A stretch of DNA of 64,000 nucleotides from Narthecium ossifragum (lineage: Eukaryota > Streptophyta > Magnoliopsida > Dioscoreales > Nartheciaceae), in NCBI GenBank assembly GCA_963920575.1, contig OY986969.1, positions 24,281,434 to 24,345,433 on the forward strand, in the 5' to 3' direction. Shown piece after piece: positions 47,763 to 58,445 of the stretch. Below the pieces are notes generated by a model that did not search any database, had not been told where the DNA came from, and saw only the letters and a list, made by a program, of their open reading frames with translations. The first letter of the stretch is position 1; the number at the start of each line of letters is the position of its first letter. The position numbers and the translations under genes were made by a program.

Positions 47763-48559
47763 GGGTGCGATTGGCAAACCTGAATCTGATGAATTAGCTG
47801 AATGAGGAATCTGTGGAATTAGCTGAATGGGGAATGAGCTGAATCTGGTGATTCCGTGGATTTTGGTTCTGTTGTTTGGTTGGTCTGTATGGGATGAGAT
47901 GAATCTGTTGATTCTGGCGTTTGGCTTGTCTATTATGGATGAGCTGAATCTGCTAATTTTGTTCAAATTAATAATAAAACTTTAAATTTTCTTCAAATTA
48001 AAACATGTTTTTTACTATAATAATAACAATATCCATGAGATATGATTGATCGAAATTATTAAAAATTTAGGTCAAATTAATTATTTGAATGCATCTAATC
48101 ATGTAAAATGATTGATCGAAATTATTGAAAATTCAGGTATAATTTAAGTTATAATATATTAAATAATTTTATAAATTAAATTACATCAAATATTTGCTTT
48201 CAAAAATACTCAATATTGGTCTCATAACGAAGATATCGATGATATCTTTCCAATGAGACTAATTTCATAAAGTTTCAACATGTATATTTAAAGTTATGAT
48301 AAATATACCTATTTTAAATATCAAGGGGATAAAAATATCATTTAGAAAAATCTCAAAATCCGGATGTCGGATTCCATGGGATGGCGTCCGCTCAAATCGA
48401 GCGGACGCCGCGGTTCACTAAACATGGAATCCGACGGATGTCGGATTCCATGGATTCCAGTTCACTTTTGCAAACCAAACACCAAAACAGGGAATTTAGA
48501 ATCCGCTCATTCCTCTCATTCAGCGGATTCACTCTCATTCTTATCATCCAAACGGACCC
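47763..48559. mobile_element. TIR element, relative of the 40031 MITE
   Basis: Termini GGGTGCGATTGGCAAAC and (reverse complement) GGGTCCGTTTGGATG are flanked by TTG at 47760-47762 and 48560-48562. The left arm repeats GAATTAGCTGAATG and GATGAGCTGAATCTG units. The right arm has ATGGCGTCCGCTC/GAGCGGACGCC and GGAATCCGACGGATG palindromes resembling those at 40031-40271. An AT-rich middle separates the arms. No transposase. Confidence 0.7.
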
Positions 48560-48562
48560 TTG

Positions 48563-49489
48563 GTGGATGCCATTATGATTCAGAGTTTACTTTTCCCGGC
48601 ACAAGTTAGGGTTGTGTTTGTATGCATCTCCAGACTGTCAAATTTAGTTGTTTTCTTCAGACTAAAGGGAGAAAAAGACCTTTTGTGATGGACAGACACA
48701 TTGACAGCTATTTGGTTGATGAATTTCTCTGCATGTACACCACTTACTGCATGGCTCAGTCAAATTGTTCACACTTGACACTCTACTTGTGGCAATATTA
48801 ATTGTTCATTGTGGAGTAATTACAATAAAATATTTTAAAATATAACAAAGATTATGATTATTATCAATATTAATTGTTCCTCCTAATGTTTTTGATGAGG
48901 AGGACAACCTCATTGGGCTTTCTTTTGGATAGTGGTGAGTTAAGGGTTGTATCAGCTTAGACTGGATTGAATAGCTTCGGCTCAATTTGTTAAAAACAAA
49001 AAATAATCAATTCTGCAATTATTTTCTAATTTTTTTATATCATCTGGTTAGGTAATAGCAAAGATAACATTTATTTATTTATTTTAAGATTGGTGATTGA
49101 AAGCTACTCATACTATGTGGTTTAATCACTCTAAGGCTAAAGGGGTATTTTATCAATTTTAGATTAGAAGGGTGTATAAACCATAATATCTTATTATAAT
49201 ATCAAGGTGTCAAGGCTCCAGCTCGATTTCAATTGAATATTAATTGGTAAGGTCTTTCATGGTTCTTAATTAATAACTTGTGAGATAGGTAATGGGTTCT
49301 CTTGAAGTAACTGCTCAAGGGTTGTTGCATAAAAAAACACTGTTTCAGATATGAATATATAATTTAAGAGACAGAGTTCTTAACTGGCCATAGCAAATTG
49401 GCAAGTGCATAATGAACCTCCTATAGAACTAGTATCCTGTAGTTTTTTTTTTAAAAAAACCCTCCTATAGAATCAATTTTAATTCTTTA
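48563..49489. other. Intergenic, possible LINE tail
   Basis: Mostly unrecognised. Near 48960-49010 the phrase AGCTTCGGCTCAATTTGTTA followed by an A-rich run resembles the 3' end of the LINE at 11400-11434 (CCTTCGGGCTCAACTCATCA plus A run). This hints at a very short LINE remnant. Confidence 0.35.
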
Positions 49490-49734
49490 GCCCTTGTTTG
49501 GTATGGGTCACGCCCCAAATATCAAAAATAATTATTACTATTTTATCTCTATTTCACCGGTCACCATCATTCTATTTTTTTCCTAGGGCTAATTGGTGTT
49601 TAGGGCATTCAGATGGAAATATTTAGTCCTAAGTCCTCATACCTTTTTTCTTAAGGCATTTAGTGCATAATACTTTTTTATTACTAAAATGCCCTTTCAA
49701 TATTCCTAACATATCCTAGTGATTGTTCATATTT

Positions 49735-50160
49735 TTATGACTGTTCATATTCCTAGTGTAAAGTAAGTTACTTTTCGTAATCATGGAAAGTAAGTTACTT
49801 TCTACGATTACGGAAAGTAACTTATGCTATCGGTGATGAAATCATTGAAAGTAACTTAAGTTACTTTCTAAATTAAATCAATGGAAAGTAACTGGTGGAA
49901 AGTAACTTGAGTCTCGATGATGAAATATACAAGTTATTGTCCACTTTTTGGGTATTGTATAAGTTACTTTTCATTTTTTTTGCAAATGTACAAGTTACTT
50001 TACATTTTTTTTTTTGTAAATGTACAAGTTACTTTCCACTTTTTTTGTAATCGTACAAGTTACTTTCCATGCGTACAAGTTATATTTGTATAATGTAACT
50101 TGTACAAGTTACTTTCCAATTTTTTACAATTGTAAATTTATGGAAAGTAACTTGAGTAAA
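49735..50160. repeat. Array of GGAAAGTAACTT motifs in both orientations
   Basis: More than a dozen copies of AAGTTACTTTCC or its complement occur in about 430 bp, some back to back (GGAAAGTAAGTTACTTTC). They are separated by T runs and TGTAAATGTACA-like spacers. Confidence 0.88.
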
Positions 50161-51574
50161 AAATCAGTCAAACAAATTAAAAAATATTTATGAAAAATTT
50201 GATTGCCAATTGCAAAAATTAACAAATGGGAGACATAATTTACTTGTCAAAATTCAAAAAAACATCTAATTTTACTTTTCAAAAATAAATAAAATAAATA
50301 AAAGGAAAAAAAGGTCGTCGCGACGGGATCCTGTCACACCCCGACCCAGAAAACCCATCCAGGACGGGGCGTGAGGGTTCCTATCTCTATTCATCTTCAA
50401 TTGGTGCGATACACAAGCGGAAAAGACGGATAAATTTAAACAATTGTATTCCAGAGGTGAAACAGATATTCAATTCATATATACATCAAGTTATACAGTT
50501 ACAAATTCCATTCTAATTCTTTCAAGGTAAAGATATTATACATTAATCCCAAAAGTCCTCGAAGAGTTTCAAAATATACAAACTATCAAAATGTACAACA
50601 GTCAACCTCCAGCAACCTCAAGCACCTATGGATGTACTCGCGCCACCAAAGGCCGATCCCACCAGCTCCACAGACGAAGAACTGGTGCCTGCACCTGCAC
50701 ACGCAGCCCGGGTAGGAGTGAGCGATAAGCTCAATAAGGTTCTACTCTACGGCACACAGAAGGGAGGAAAACAACAACAGTGTTGTCTCCCCGCTCAAGT
50801 CTAACGGATGCCACAGGTCCCATAACCCTATCGATGTCCCAAGGGCTCCTGTCATGAACTTCTCTCTTGAACATGTTACCAAGATCACCCTAAGCACTAA
50901 CAGGGGAACAGTACCATGCATGATCATCCTTACCCAGCAAGGATACCACTGCATGGGGACCACGTCGGGAATACATCGACTACATCCTTAGCACTTGGCC
51001 TTGGAAGACAACACGACCTCTAAACCTCAAACATTGATCAGAGTCAACTATCGCACATCCTCAATACATGAGATTCAGATTATACAATCACACCCTAAAC
51101 CTGACTACCCAGCCACAGCCCTAAGGCTAGATCCGAGCTACCCGAGAGCCTCGGATCGGCAATCAAACCATTGCCCGCCTAACCTCAAATGCCTCTAATG
51201 TATACAATGCATGAATCTATACAAACATCTACCCTAGATGTCTCTATATGCCACAACATCAATCATAGGTTCAACAGATATACAATAGCTCTCGGCACTC
51301 GCCGACAAGAGGCTAAGGTTCCAAAATTCCTCATTAGCTAGCATTCATAGCTAGCTAATAGTTAGGCAATCAAATAAGCATTTAACTACAATCCAACATG
51401 TATTAAATGCAATTAAAACCATAGATTTGCCCAAAAAGGAAATTACTTGAATCGATCCTCAAACTCGATAGAAATCATTTGAAAACTCTACAAAATTCAC
51501 TTGTAAACTTCCCAACATGTTTAAAGATCAATCACAATTGAAAGCCATCCAAGAAAGGCCAGAAAACCATGTTC

Positions 51575-51870
51575 AAGGGCCCACGGTCGATGTGACGGTC
51601 GATCCGACGGTCGATGTCACGGTCGACCGTGAGGCCAAAATGAGGAAAACCATATGGGTGATGGTCGATCGGTACATCGACCGTGGGAAGCCCAAAACGA
51701 GACAGAGTCTCACGGACGATACGACAGTCGATCCGACGGTCGACCGTGAGGCGGGATGAAAAAGGGAGGAAGCCCACGGTCGATCGGTGCATCGATCATG
51801 GGAGGCCAAAAACCTGACAGAGCATGACAGACGATGCGACGGTCGACCGTCAGGCCAAGAAAGAGCATAT
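51575..51870. repeat. Palindromic GGTCGATC array in solo LTR B
   Basis: Same motif family as 42450-42870 but fewer copies: CACGGTCGATGTGACGGTCG, GTCGATCGGTACATCGACCG and variants. The shorter array accounts for part of the length difference between the two LTR copies. Confidence 0.88.
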
Positions 51871-52353
51871 CAACGCTTGACGGTCGATCCATAGGCACAG
51901 TTCATCAAAACAGTGTCGGAAATCCAATTTCTTGAATTTCAAGGATCAAATCAAGTTGGAAGTTGATGAAATTTTGCAAGCATACATAATTAACGATGGG
52001 GAATCCAATGGTACAAAGAAATCATATTTTTGATGGTTAAATCTCCTATCTAGGTCAAAATGGACGAAAATCGACAAAACGACGATAATACGGAAACCAG
52101 CCGTTAAAATACCGAAATCACAACGTAGGAATACTGGAAATGTGCCACACCACATGTGCTACGAGCTACATAACATTCTAACATGTAATCCTACAGCGAA
52201 AATGCATTAAACCTATTCTAGGAGAACCCGATCACGCGATCGAGGTAGAAACACCTACTTGGGCAAGTAGGGCAGCTCCTCCACGCGTCCAACCAATCGA
52301 GCCGCCAAGATCCGCGCTCCGAAGCCCGCGTCTCCAAGCCTTAGCTCAGCCGA

Positions 52354-52354
<1 letters not shown>

Positions 52355-52392
<38 letters not shown>
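52355..52392. repeat. (GA)n microsatellite
   Basis: About 18 GA units lie in the leader region of solo LTR B. Confidence 0.93.
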
Positions 52393-52393
<1 letters not shown>

Positions 52394-53009
52394 CAGGAGA
52401 AGAGAAGGAAAGAGAGAGAAAGGGACAGGGCTTATATAGAAATTCAGATCGATCTCAGCCGTCCGATTCGATCTTTCCCGATCGAGCTCCGATCCTCCGA
52501 TCGGATGCACCTTAGAGATTCTAATCAAGCACATACATCAATCCAAGGCAGTGTGTGGAACGCGGGTGTGAAACTGACCACCAGGGTGCATATTTACCAA
52601 AATGCCCCTGGGGCCGAAACCGCCATACGATCGCCCGATCGTACCCGACACGGAACCAAATCAACAGGAAAACGGTCCTCGACCCACGCGGTCGAGCCAA
52701 GTCAGAGGGACGAGCCCTCACAGATCCAGAGGGTGAGGATGGAGCTGGGCGGCGGCGACGGGATCCGGAGGGTGAGGAGTTGGTGGACGTTGGCGTTGTT
52801 GGAGTAGACGTGGGGCTTGGCGAGCTGCCAGAGCCAGGTGGTGGTGGCGTCCACGAGCGGGGTGAGGACGCGCTTGGCTCGGAAGGGATGGTTGGCAGGA
52901 GGCTGAGCTCCATGACGAGCGGTTTTAGAGTGCCAAGCTTGGTCAAGAAGAAGATGGGCGGCGGCGACGGGATCTGGATCGGATCTGGACGGCGATGGCG
53001 ACGGGGAAG

Positions 53010-53250
53010 GAGATGGCGACGGGGAAGGATGGGATCGGGATCGGAGTCGGGGACGGCGACGAGCTAAATCGACGGCGAGCTGGATTGACGGGTTGAGGAT
53101 CGGCGACGGCGGATCTGGACGGGATCTGGATCGGAGTCGGGGACGGCAACGAGCTAGATCAACGACGAGCTGGATCGACGGGCTGGGGATCGACGACGAC
53201 GGATCTGGACGGGATCTGGATCGGAGTCGGGGGGCTTCGCGAGGGGGGGT
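53010..53250. repeat. 90-bp tandem repeat, GC-rich
   Basis: TCGGAGTCGGGGACGGC-type starts at 53041, 53131 and 53221, a constant 90-bp period. Units share GACGAGCT.GATCGACGG and GGATCTGGACGGGATCTGG. The period is a multiple of three, so long open frames occur by repetition. Confidence 0.88.
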
Positions 53251-53464
53251 CAAGGGGTATAGAGAGGGGGGGTGCTGGGGGGCATTTTTATCCCATCAAC
53301 CCTTATTACCATATCAAAAAACAATGAGGATATGTTTCCAAACACTATTTTTTTTAGTCCATGTTGATCCTTTTTTTTTTTCTATCGATGTTCCTTAACT
53401 TCATATTTTCTAACTTTATTCCTCTTGACCTCATTTTTTCTGCCACCGTACCAAAACAAAGGAC

Positions 53465-54795
53465 CTAGTCCGTCGCAGATAAAGAACAGTATCCGAATAC
53501 AAACTCGTTTAATTTGCAATCATTGGATGCAGAACCTTCGGTATTCCCACGACAGACAAAACTGCTGCCTTTGTCTCTTATTATTTCTGAACCTCCTCCT
53601 ATAGAATCAAATTTTATTCACGTATAGAATCAAATTTTATTCGTAACGGACAAATGTCTACATATAATGATTGACAAATTAAAAATCTCAAGTATTAAAT
53701 TAAACTTCACATAAGTTTGTGTTTTATATGCTTGACATGGCACTGAGGCCAATGTTAGACCCTTTTTTTTTTTGCGCTTATCTATCCATTTTAATTCTTT
53801 TTTTTTTTTTACACATCTCACCATAGTAGCCGAATAATAGATTAAATAAAAAGTTTACGTCAATACATAATTAGAAAACTTTTAATGACGTGGGGGGGTG
53901 ATGTCATGCAAGACGGTTGGGTGATGAAATGAGAAATTTTTTATTAATTTGTGTGGGGGGGAGGGGTTGAGGACAGAGGGAAAGGAGGATGGATGGATGA
54001 TGAGTGATGGGTGATGGATGATGGATGATGGATGATGGATGGTTGCCCCCCCCCCCCCCGCGAGTGGTGCTTTCATGACAACCCTATCTGACAACCACCC
54101 CCACCCAATCCATATTAAGTAACCCTTTTCTGATATTTTGATACTCTTATTTGGGGCGGGCAAGCAATAGGCATGTTTTATTTCCGGGTAGATTCCATGC
54201 ACAATCCCGGCATTCCATGCCACATGCCGTGCACCTATCTCGCACGCGACAAACCCATCCACATGCTCTGCCCTCTCCCTCAGGGAAGCAAGATTTTTTA
54301 TTTTTTGGCATATTAAGTTTATTTTATTCTTGATTCTATAATCTAGGATGGTTTTGTATTTTTTATTACAAAAAAAAAACGTTTTCATATAGAATTCTTA
54401 TTAGCCATGAATTAAAAATTCTTATTTAAGTTAGGATTCCGGCCAAAATGACATTTTATAACAAAACAAACTTTTTTTATAAAACTTTTTAACCATACAA
54501 AAGTTTGGTTATATATATATATCCAGGCCGGCCTAATCATCACCCAATTACTTACTCCCACTTCGTTTTATTTTGATCTCGCATGATACATCCGGGTTTA
54601 ATTTTGATCCGACGTCCCTATTCATCTAATAGGATGCATTGGATCTTATATAATAGATTATTTTAAAAGCCTTTCGGTGAATTTGATTTTTTTTGGATTT
54701 ACGTTAAATATAAAAAGCCTATTAATTTGATTTTTAGTTATCTCTTTCAAAAAACATTCCTCTACATGATAATATTGTGAAAATCCCTTACATTA
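53465..54795. other. Intergenic with simple repeats, no gene
   Basis: Contains a GATGGATGATGGATG array and a C14 run at about 53995-54058, several T runs, and AT-rich sequence. No conserved coding frame was found. Confidence 0.55.
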
Positions 54796-54798
54796 TTA

Positions 54799-55767
54799 GC
54801 CCCCGTTTGCTGCGGGAATAAATTTCGGGAATAATCCTTAATCCGAGTTAAGGGGGGATATTCCATTCCTGAATCTACTGCTTATTTCACCTTTTAACCT
54901 CAAGCACAATTTCCCTTATTCCAAGTAATCATTACAAAGCTATTCCCATTCTCCACTCTACTTTTCCCTTATTGTAAGAGCATTATCAGCAACTTCCCTA
55001 TCCCTATCCCTACTTTAAAGTGATTTTATGTCATTCACTAATATAGGGAATCACTTTTTGACTTGTTCAACCAACAGATTCCCTATATTGATTCCCTATA
55101 TCACTTAAAAACTTTAAAATTTCAATCATTTTTTAATGACTTTCAATATATATATTATATATATATTATATTATTTATATATATTATACTATATTATATT
55201 ATAAATAATATAATATATTATATTATTGATATGTTATACTATATTATATTATAAATATTATGTATATAATTATTATATATATGTATAAATTATATATTAT
55301 ATATTATATTATTCATATATTATATTTTATATTATAGTTTATATAATTATTATATATATTATGTATATTATATTATATTATATATTTATATATTATATAT
55401 TATATTATATATATGTATATGTGTGTGTATATACACATATATATAATCCGAATCACTAATCATATTATTTATGCTGATGTGGCAAAGAGTGTATGTAGAA
55501 TAATACTATTTTAAGATTTAGGGAATGTGTTTTGGTTCCCTAAATATAGGGAACCAAGTTGGTTTTATGGAATGGGATAGGAAATGACTATAGGGATAGG
55601 GAATCTGTTAGATGACAAATTTTAATCATATTTCCTATATATAGGGATAGGGAATGGGATAGGAAATATGTTGATAATGCTCTAAGTAATCATTACAAAG
55701 TTATTGTCAAAATCTAAAATAAAATTTCTTAATCTGAATTAAAGTTATTCACGTACCAAACATGGCC
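54799..55767. mobile_element. Outer MITE (PIF/Harbinger-like), split by an inner MITE
   Basis: Left GCCCCCGTTTGCTGCGGGAA and right (reverse complement) GGCCATGTTTGGTACGTGAA are flanked by TTA at 54796-54798 and 55768-55770. Excluding the inner element, about 260 bp remain, with AAGTAATCATTACAAAG occurring on both sides of the inner insertion. Confidence 0.8.
54978..55682. mobile_element. Inner MITE with TA-rich core
   Basis: Termini GAGCATTATCAGCAACTTCC and (reverse complement) GAGCATTATCAACATATTTC are flanked by TAA at 54975-54977 and 55683-55685. Subterminal CCCTATCCCTATCCC and TAGGGATAGGGAAT repeats frame a core (about 55145-55450) made almost wholly of TATATTATA-type sequence. The GAGCATT terminus is related in style to the elements at 919 and 3749. 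Confidence 0.88.
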
Positions 55768-55770
55768 TTA

Positions 55771-56005
55771 CGGTCTAGAGTACTTGTACACATGCCCATA
55801 TAACCTGCTGATTTGGCATAAGAGGTGAAAGCACCACCTATTATGCCTAATCAGAAGAAGCCACGTAAACAACCCAACTTGAGATCGTGTAAAATCAATC
55901 CTCGGTTAAAAAAATAAATTAGTAATTCCTCGTCAAACGAAAAACATATCAGCGTTAGATTATTAAAAAAAGAGCAGAAATGTCATTTTCTATCAGTCAC
56001 GTGAG
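55771..56005. other. Intergenic, nothing recognised
   Basis: Short unremarkable stretch between two insertions. Confidence 0.5.
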
Positions 56006-56010
56006 CAGAG

Positions 56011-57053
56011 TGTTGGAAATAAAAGAACTAGGATTATTGCTTTTACTAAGATAGCAAATAATCCTTTACAATCGGTTTTAACAAAACAAACAAAGTTCAC
56101 ATACCGTTAATCCAGAAAAGGAATGAAAGAGAAGAAAGACGAATCCGACGAAGAAACTCCTTGATCGAGGCCAGTGTGCCACACTGTGCCCTTAAGCTAT
56201 GTTTGCCCACCACCCTTACTTCTGGTTCTTCAGGCAAAAAGCTCCCAGGGTACAACGATCCACCGCGATTGGAGGGAAGTCGGCCATCCGATCGCCCTTC
56301 GAGCTCCAAGATGGTATGGTACTCTCAATCAAGACCCTCTATTATGCAAGTGGTGTGGTGAGGAGTGTATGCATGAGCAAGCTTAGAATGGCTGGTTTGG
56401 GGTCCTATTTATGGGCTAGCTAGGCTAGTTGATCAGCCATTTAGTGGGGAGGTGAAGAGACTCGCCACGTCAGCGGCACATCATCAGTAACCGCTGCCAC
56501 GTCAGCGCCACGTCATCAGTGCTGTCCATTCATTGGACGCCACTCTGCCACATCACCAGTAACTGTTACTTAGTGGGGAGCTGAACAGTCGCCACGTCAT
56601 CAGTAACAGTCACCCAGGAGAACATGGGCTGCCACCTCATCCATAACTGCCCAGTCATCAATATTATGAGAGACCAAGAGTCATAACTGACTCAGCCCAT
56701 TTTCTGGTGAATTGATGGCTCACCTGCCACGTAGGCAAAAATGCACGCGTGGCCCCCACATGGACGCACACGTCACCGTTGCCGGTCCGGCCTGCACATG
56801 TGTGTGCCTCTCTCTAGTTCTCACACACTTCAAACTATAGATGCGGCTCTATATAAACTAGAGAAATGTTCTTGTCCCAAGCAATGTGGGACTAAACTTT
56901 TGCACACACACTCATATGGGCTTCATATGGTTCTCTTCTTAACTGGGCTTTAGCAGGCCCATTTGATTCAACATCAATTTATAAGGCTTAGCCCACTCCT
57001 TCACCCTAGGAGTTTTGGGGTTTTTTTTTTTTTTTAAACCCTTAAATCCAACA
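56011..57053 (-). mobile_element. Copia-type solo LTR (1.04 kb), minus
   Basis: Ends TGTTGGAAAT and ATCCAACA form the inverted TGTTGGA/TCCAACA pair. CAGAG flanks both sides (56006-56010 and 57054-57058). On the minus strand AGTCCCACATTGCTTGGGAC is followed by a TATA box GTTTATATAGAG (about 56846-56857), as in copia LTRs. Repeats of CCACGTCA/TGACGTGG fill 56460-56640. A T16 run at 57020-57035 lies near the LTR start. No internal region remains. Confidence 0.88.
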
Positions 57054-57058
57054 CAGAG

Positions 57059-57227
57059 CAGGTACGTTACATAGGTTAGTTTCCAACACAACTACGCTAG
57101 TTTTTATATTTATTGCTTTTCATGACAGGAAGGAAGGCAGGAAGCCATCCATCTCTAACATCGAAGTTTCTTATTATTATTATTATTTTTCCTGCAAGAA
57201 AGAAAGAAAGATGATGATATTCCTTAT
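57059..57227. other. Spacer with (TTA)n
   Basis: Contains TTATTATTATTATTATTT and AAGAAAGAAAGAAAG simple repeats; no gene. Confidence 0.6.
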
Positions 57228-57236
57228 TATTATTAT

Positions 57237-58167
57237 GGGTTATTTGCATATACCCCCCTAAAAAAGGTTTATTTTACGTATATCCCCTTAAAACAACAAA
57301 ATTTGCATCAGAAACCTTGAAAATCTTGATTATTTGCATATAGCCCCTCGGGTTAATTGGGAATGGAATATTCGGTGTGCAAGCTAACGGAGGCTAACGG
57401 TGGAAGCTGAAATTACTAAAATACCCTTACCCCTACCCCTATTTATGCTTCCTACTCCCTCCTCCAACTCGACGATTGTTGGGGCAAGGGTTTTTAGAGC
57501 TACTGCATGGGCTTGGATGGCAACTAGCATCATCCATGCTCTGAGAAAATAAGACTAGGGTAAAAGATGGAGTGGAGTTCAATCTTTCGAAATGTAAAAA
57601 AAACAATGAGATTAATACCTTATATCTGGAATAGCCCATAAACTTTCTACCTTTGCTGTTGGTGCAATTGGATTGCCAGATGGAGCAGGACTCATGGCAA
57701 CGACAAGTCATATAGGGTGTATTGTGCGAACTTAAGATGGAGGAAGAAGATGGAGACTTCTTCATGGTTAAATTGACGAGGAAATCGATCTATAGAGGAT
57801 GGAAATTGGCAAAAATCAAGAGAAATAGAGAGAAATTGGGAGAAGTTTGCTGCCTATGAGCAGATAGCTAGGTCGCCGGAGGATGAGGAGATATGTCATC
57901 AGAGGATTTGAAGCCCTTGCCCCAACAATCGTCGGGTCGGAGGAGGGAGTAGGAAGCATATATAGGGGTAGGGGTAAGGGTATTTTAGTAATTTCAGCTT
58001 CCACCGGTAGCCTCCGTTAGCTTGCGCACCAAATATTCCATTCCCAATTAACCCGAGGGGCTATATGCAAATAATCAAGATTTTCAAGGTTTCTGATGCA
58101 AATTTTGTTTCTTTAGGGGGGTATATATGTAAAATAAATCTTTTTCAGGGGTATATGCAAATAACCC
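57237..58167. mobile_element. Mutator-like element with captured zinc-finger exon
   Basis: Roughly 250-bp inverted arms begin GGGTTATTTGCATATACCCC and GGGTTATTTGCATATACCCC (reverse complement), flanked by TATTATTAT at 57228-57236 and 58168-58176 (in a TTA-rich site, so the duplication is less certain). Both arms include TAACCCGAGGGGCTATATGC-type text and a GTCG.GTTGGGGCAAGGG block. The middle, on the minus strand at about 57600-57720, reads MTCRCHESCSIWQSNCTN and SKGRKFMGYSRYK then a GT donor. The pattern resembles a GRF-type zinc finger (CxC...N.GR.F.GC) with one cysteine replaced by tyrosine. Confidence 0.8.
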
Positions 58168-58176
58168 TATTATTAT

Positions 58177-58445
58177 TCAGCACCTTAATACCATCATGAT
58201 GAATCATGATCATCATCACCACATCACCACCGTCCATGACATGATCATCATCATCATCACCATCCACCCAAAACGAACACGCCTCCACGAAGAAGATTCT
58301 CTAATCTTGCATAACACCCCTTCCATCCACGTCACACACCCCATCGTCGCCGCCCCTCTGGGCCTCTCCTCTACTACTCTATTTCTCTCTCTGAAAAGCT
58401 CGAACCTTTCCTCTCATTCTCTCTGTAGAGTGCCGGGAGGAAGCC
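58177..58445 (+). promoter_or_regulatory. 5' region of the MAPKKK gene
   Basis: The stretch between the MULE and the start codon holds CATCATCACCAC simple repeats (58195-58265) and a CT-rich leader (CTCTATTTCTCTCTCTGAAAAG at about 58377). If transcription starts in the CT-rich part, the MULE lies in or next to the promoter. Confidence 0.55.

Larger units (their letters stand above)
50332..52722 (-). mobile_element. Solo LTR, copy B (2.39 kb)
   Basis: On the minus strand it starts TGTGAGGGCTCGTCCCTC and ends GGGTCGGGGTGTGACA, matching copy A. GATCC lies on both sides (50327-50331 and 52723-52727). The TATA box TCTATATAAGCCC is at about 52430-52442 (minus), with a GA/CT run at 52359-52392 and the GGTCGA palindrome array at 51575-51870. 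It lacks any internal retrotransposon sequence. Confidence 0.88.
49490..53464. mobile_element. Candidate TIR element hosting solo LTR B
   Basis: Left GCCCTTGTTTGGTATGGG and right (reverse complement) GTCCTTTGTTTTGGTACGG could be a terminal inverted repeat pair, with flanks TTA and CTA (one mismatch). The GC-rich right half (52728-53290) has coding-like minus-strand text (KRVLTPLVDATTTWLWQLAK) that may be a captured gene fragment of unknown origin. The boundaries are tentative: other inverted pairs inside (near 49586 and 53362) fit about as well. Confidence 0.4.

Noticed and set aside
52702..53253. 183-residue minus-strand ORF as a gene
   Set aside because: Half of it is the 90-bp tandem repeat and the rest a broken captured fragment; there is no start context or intron structure.
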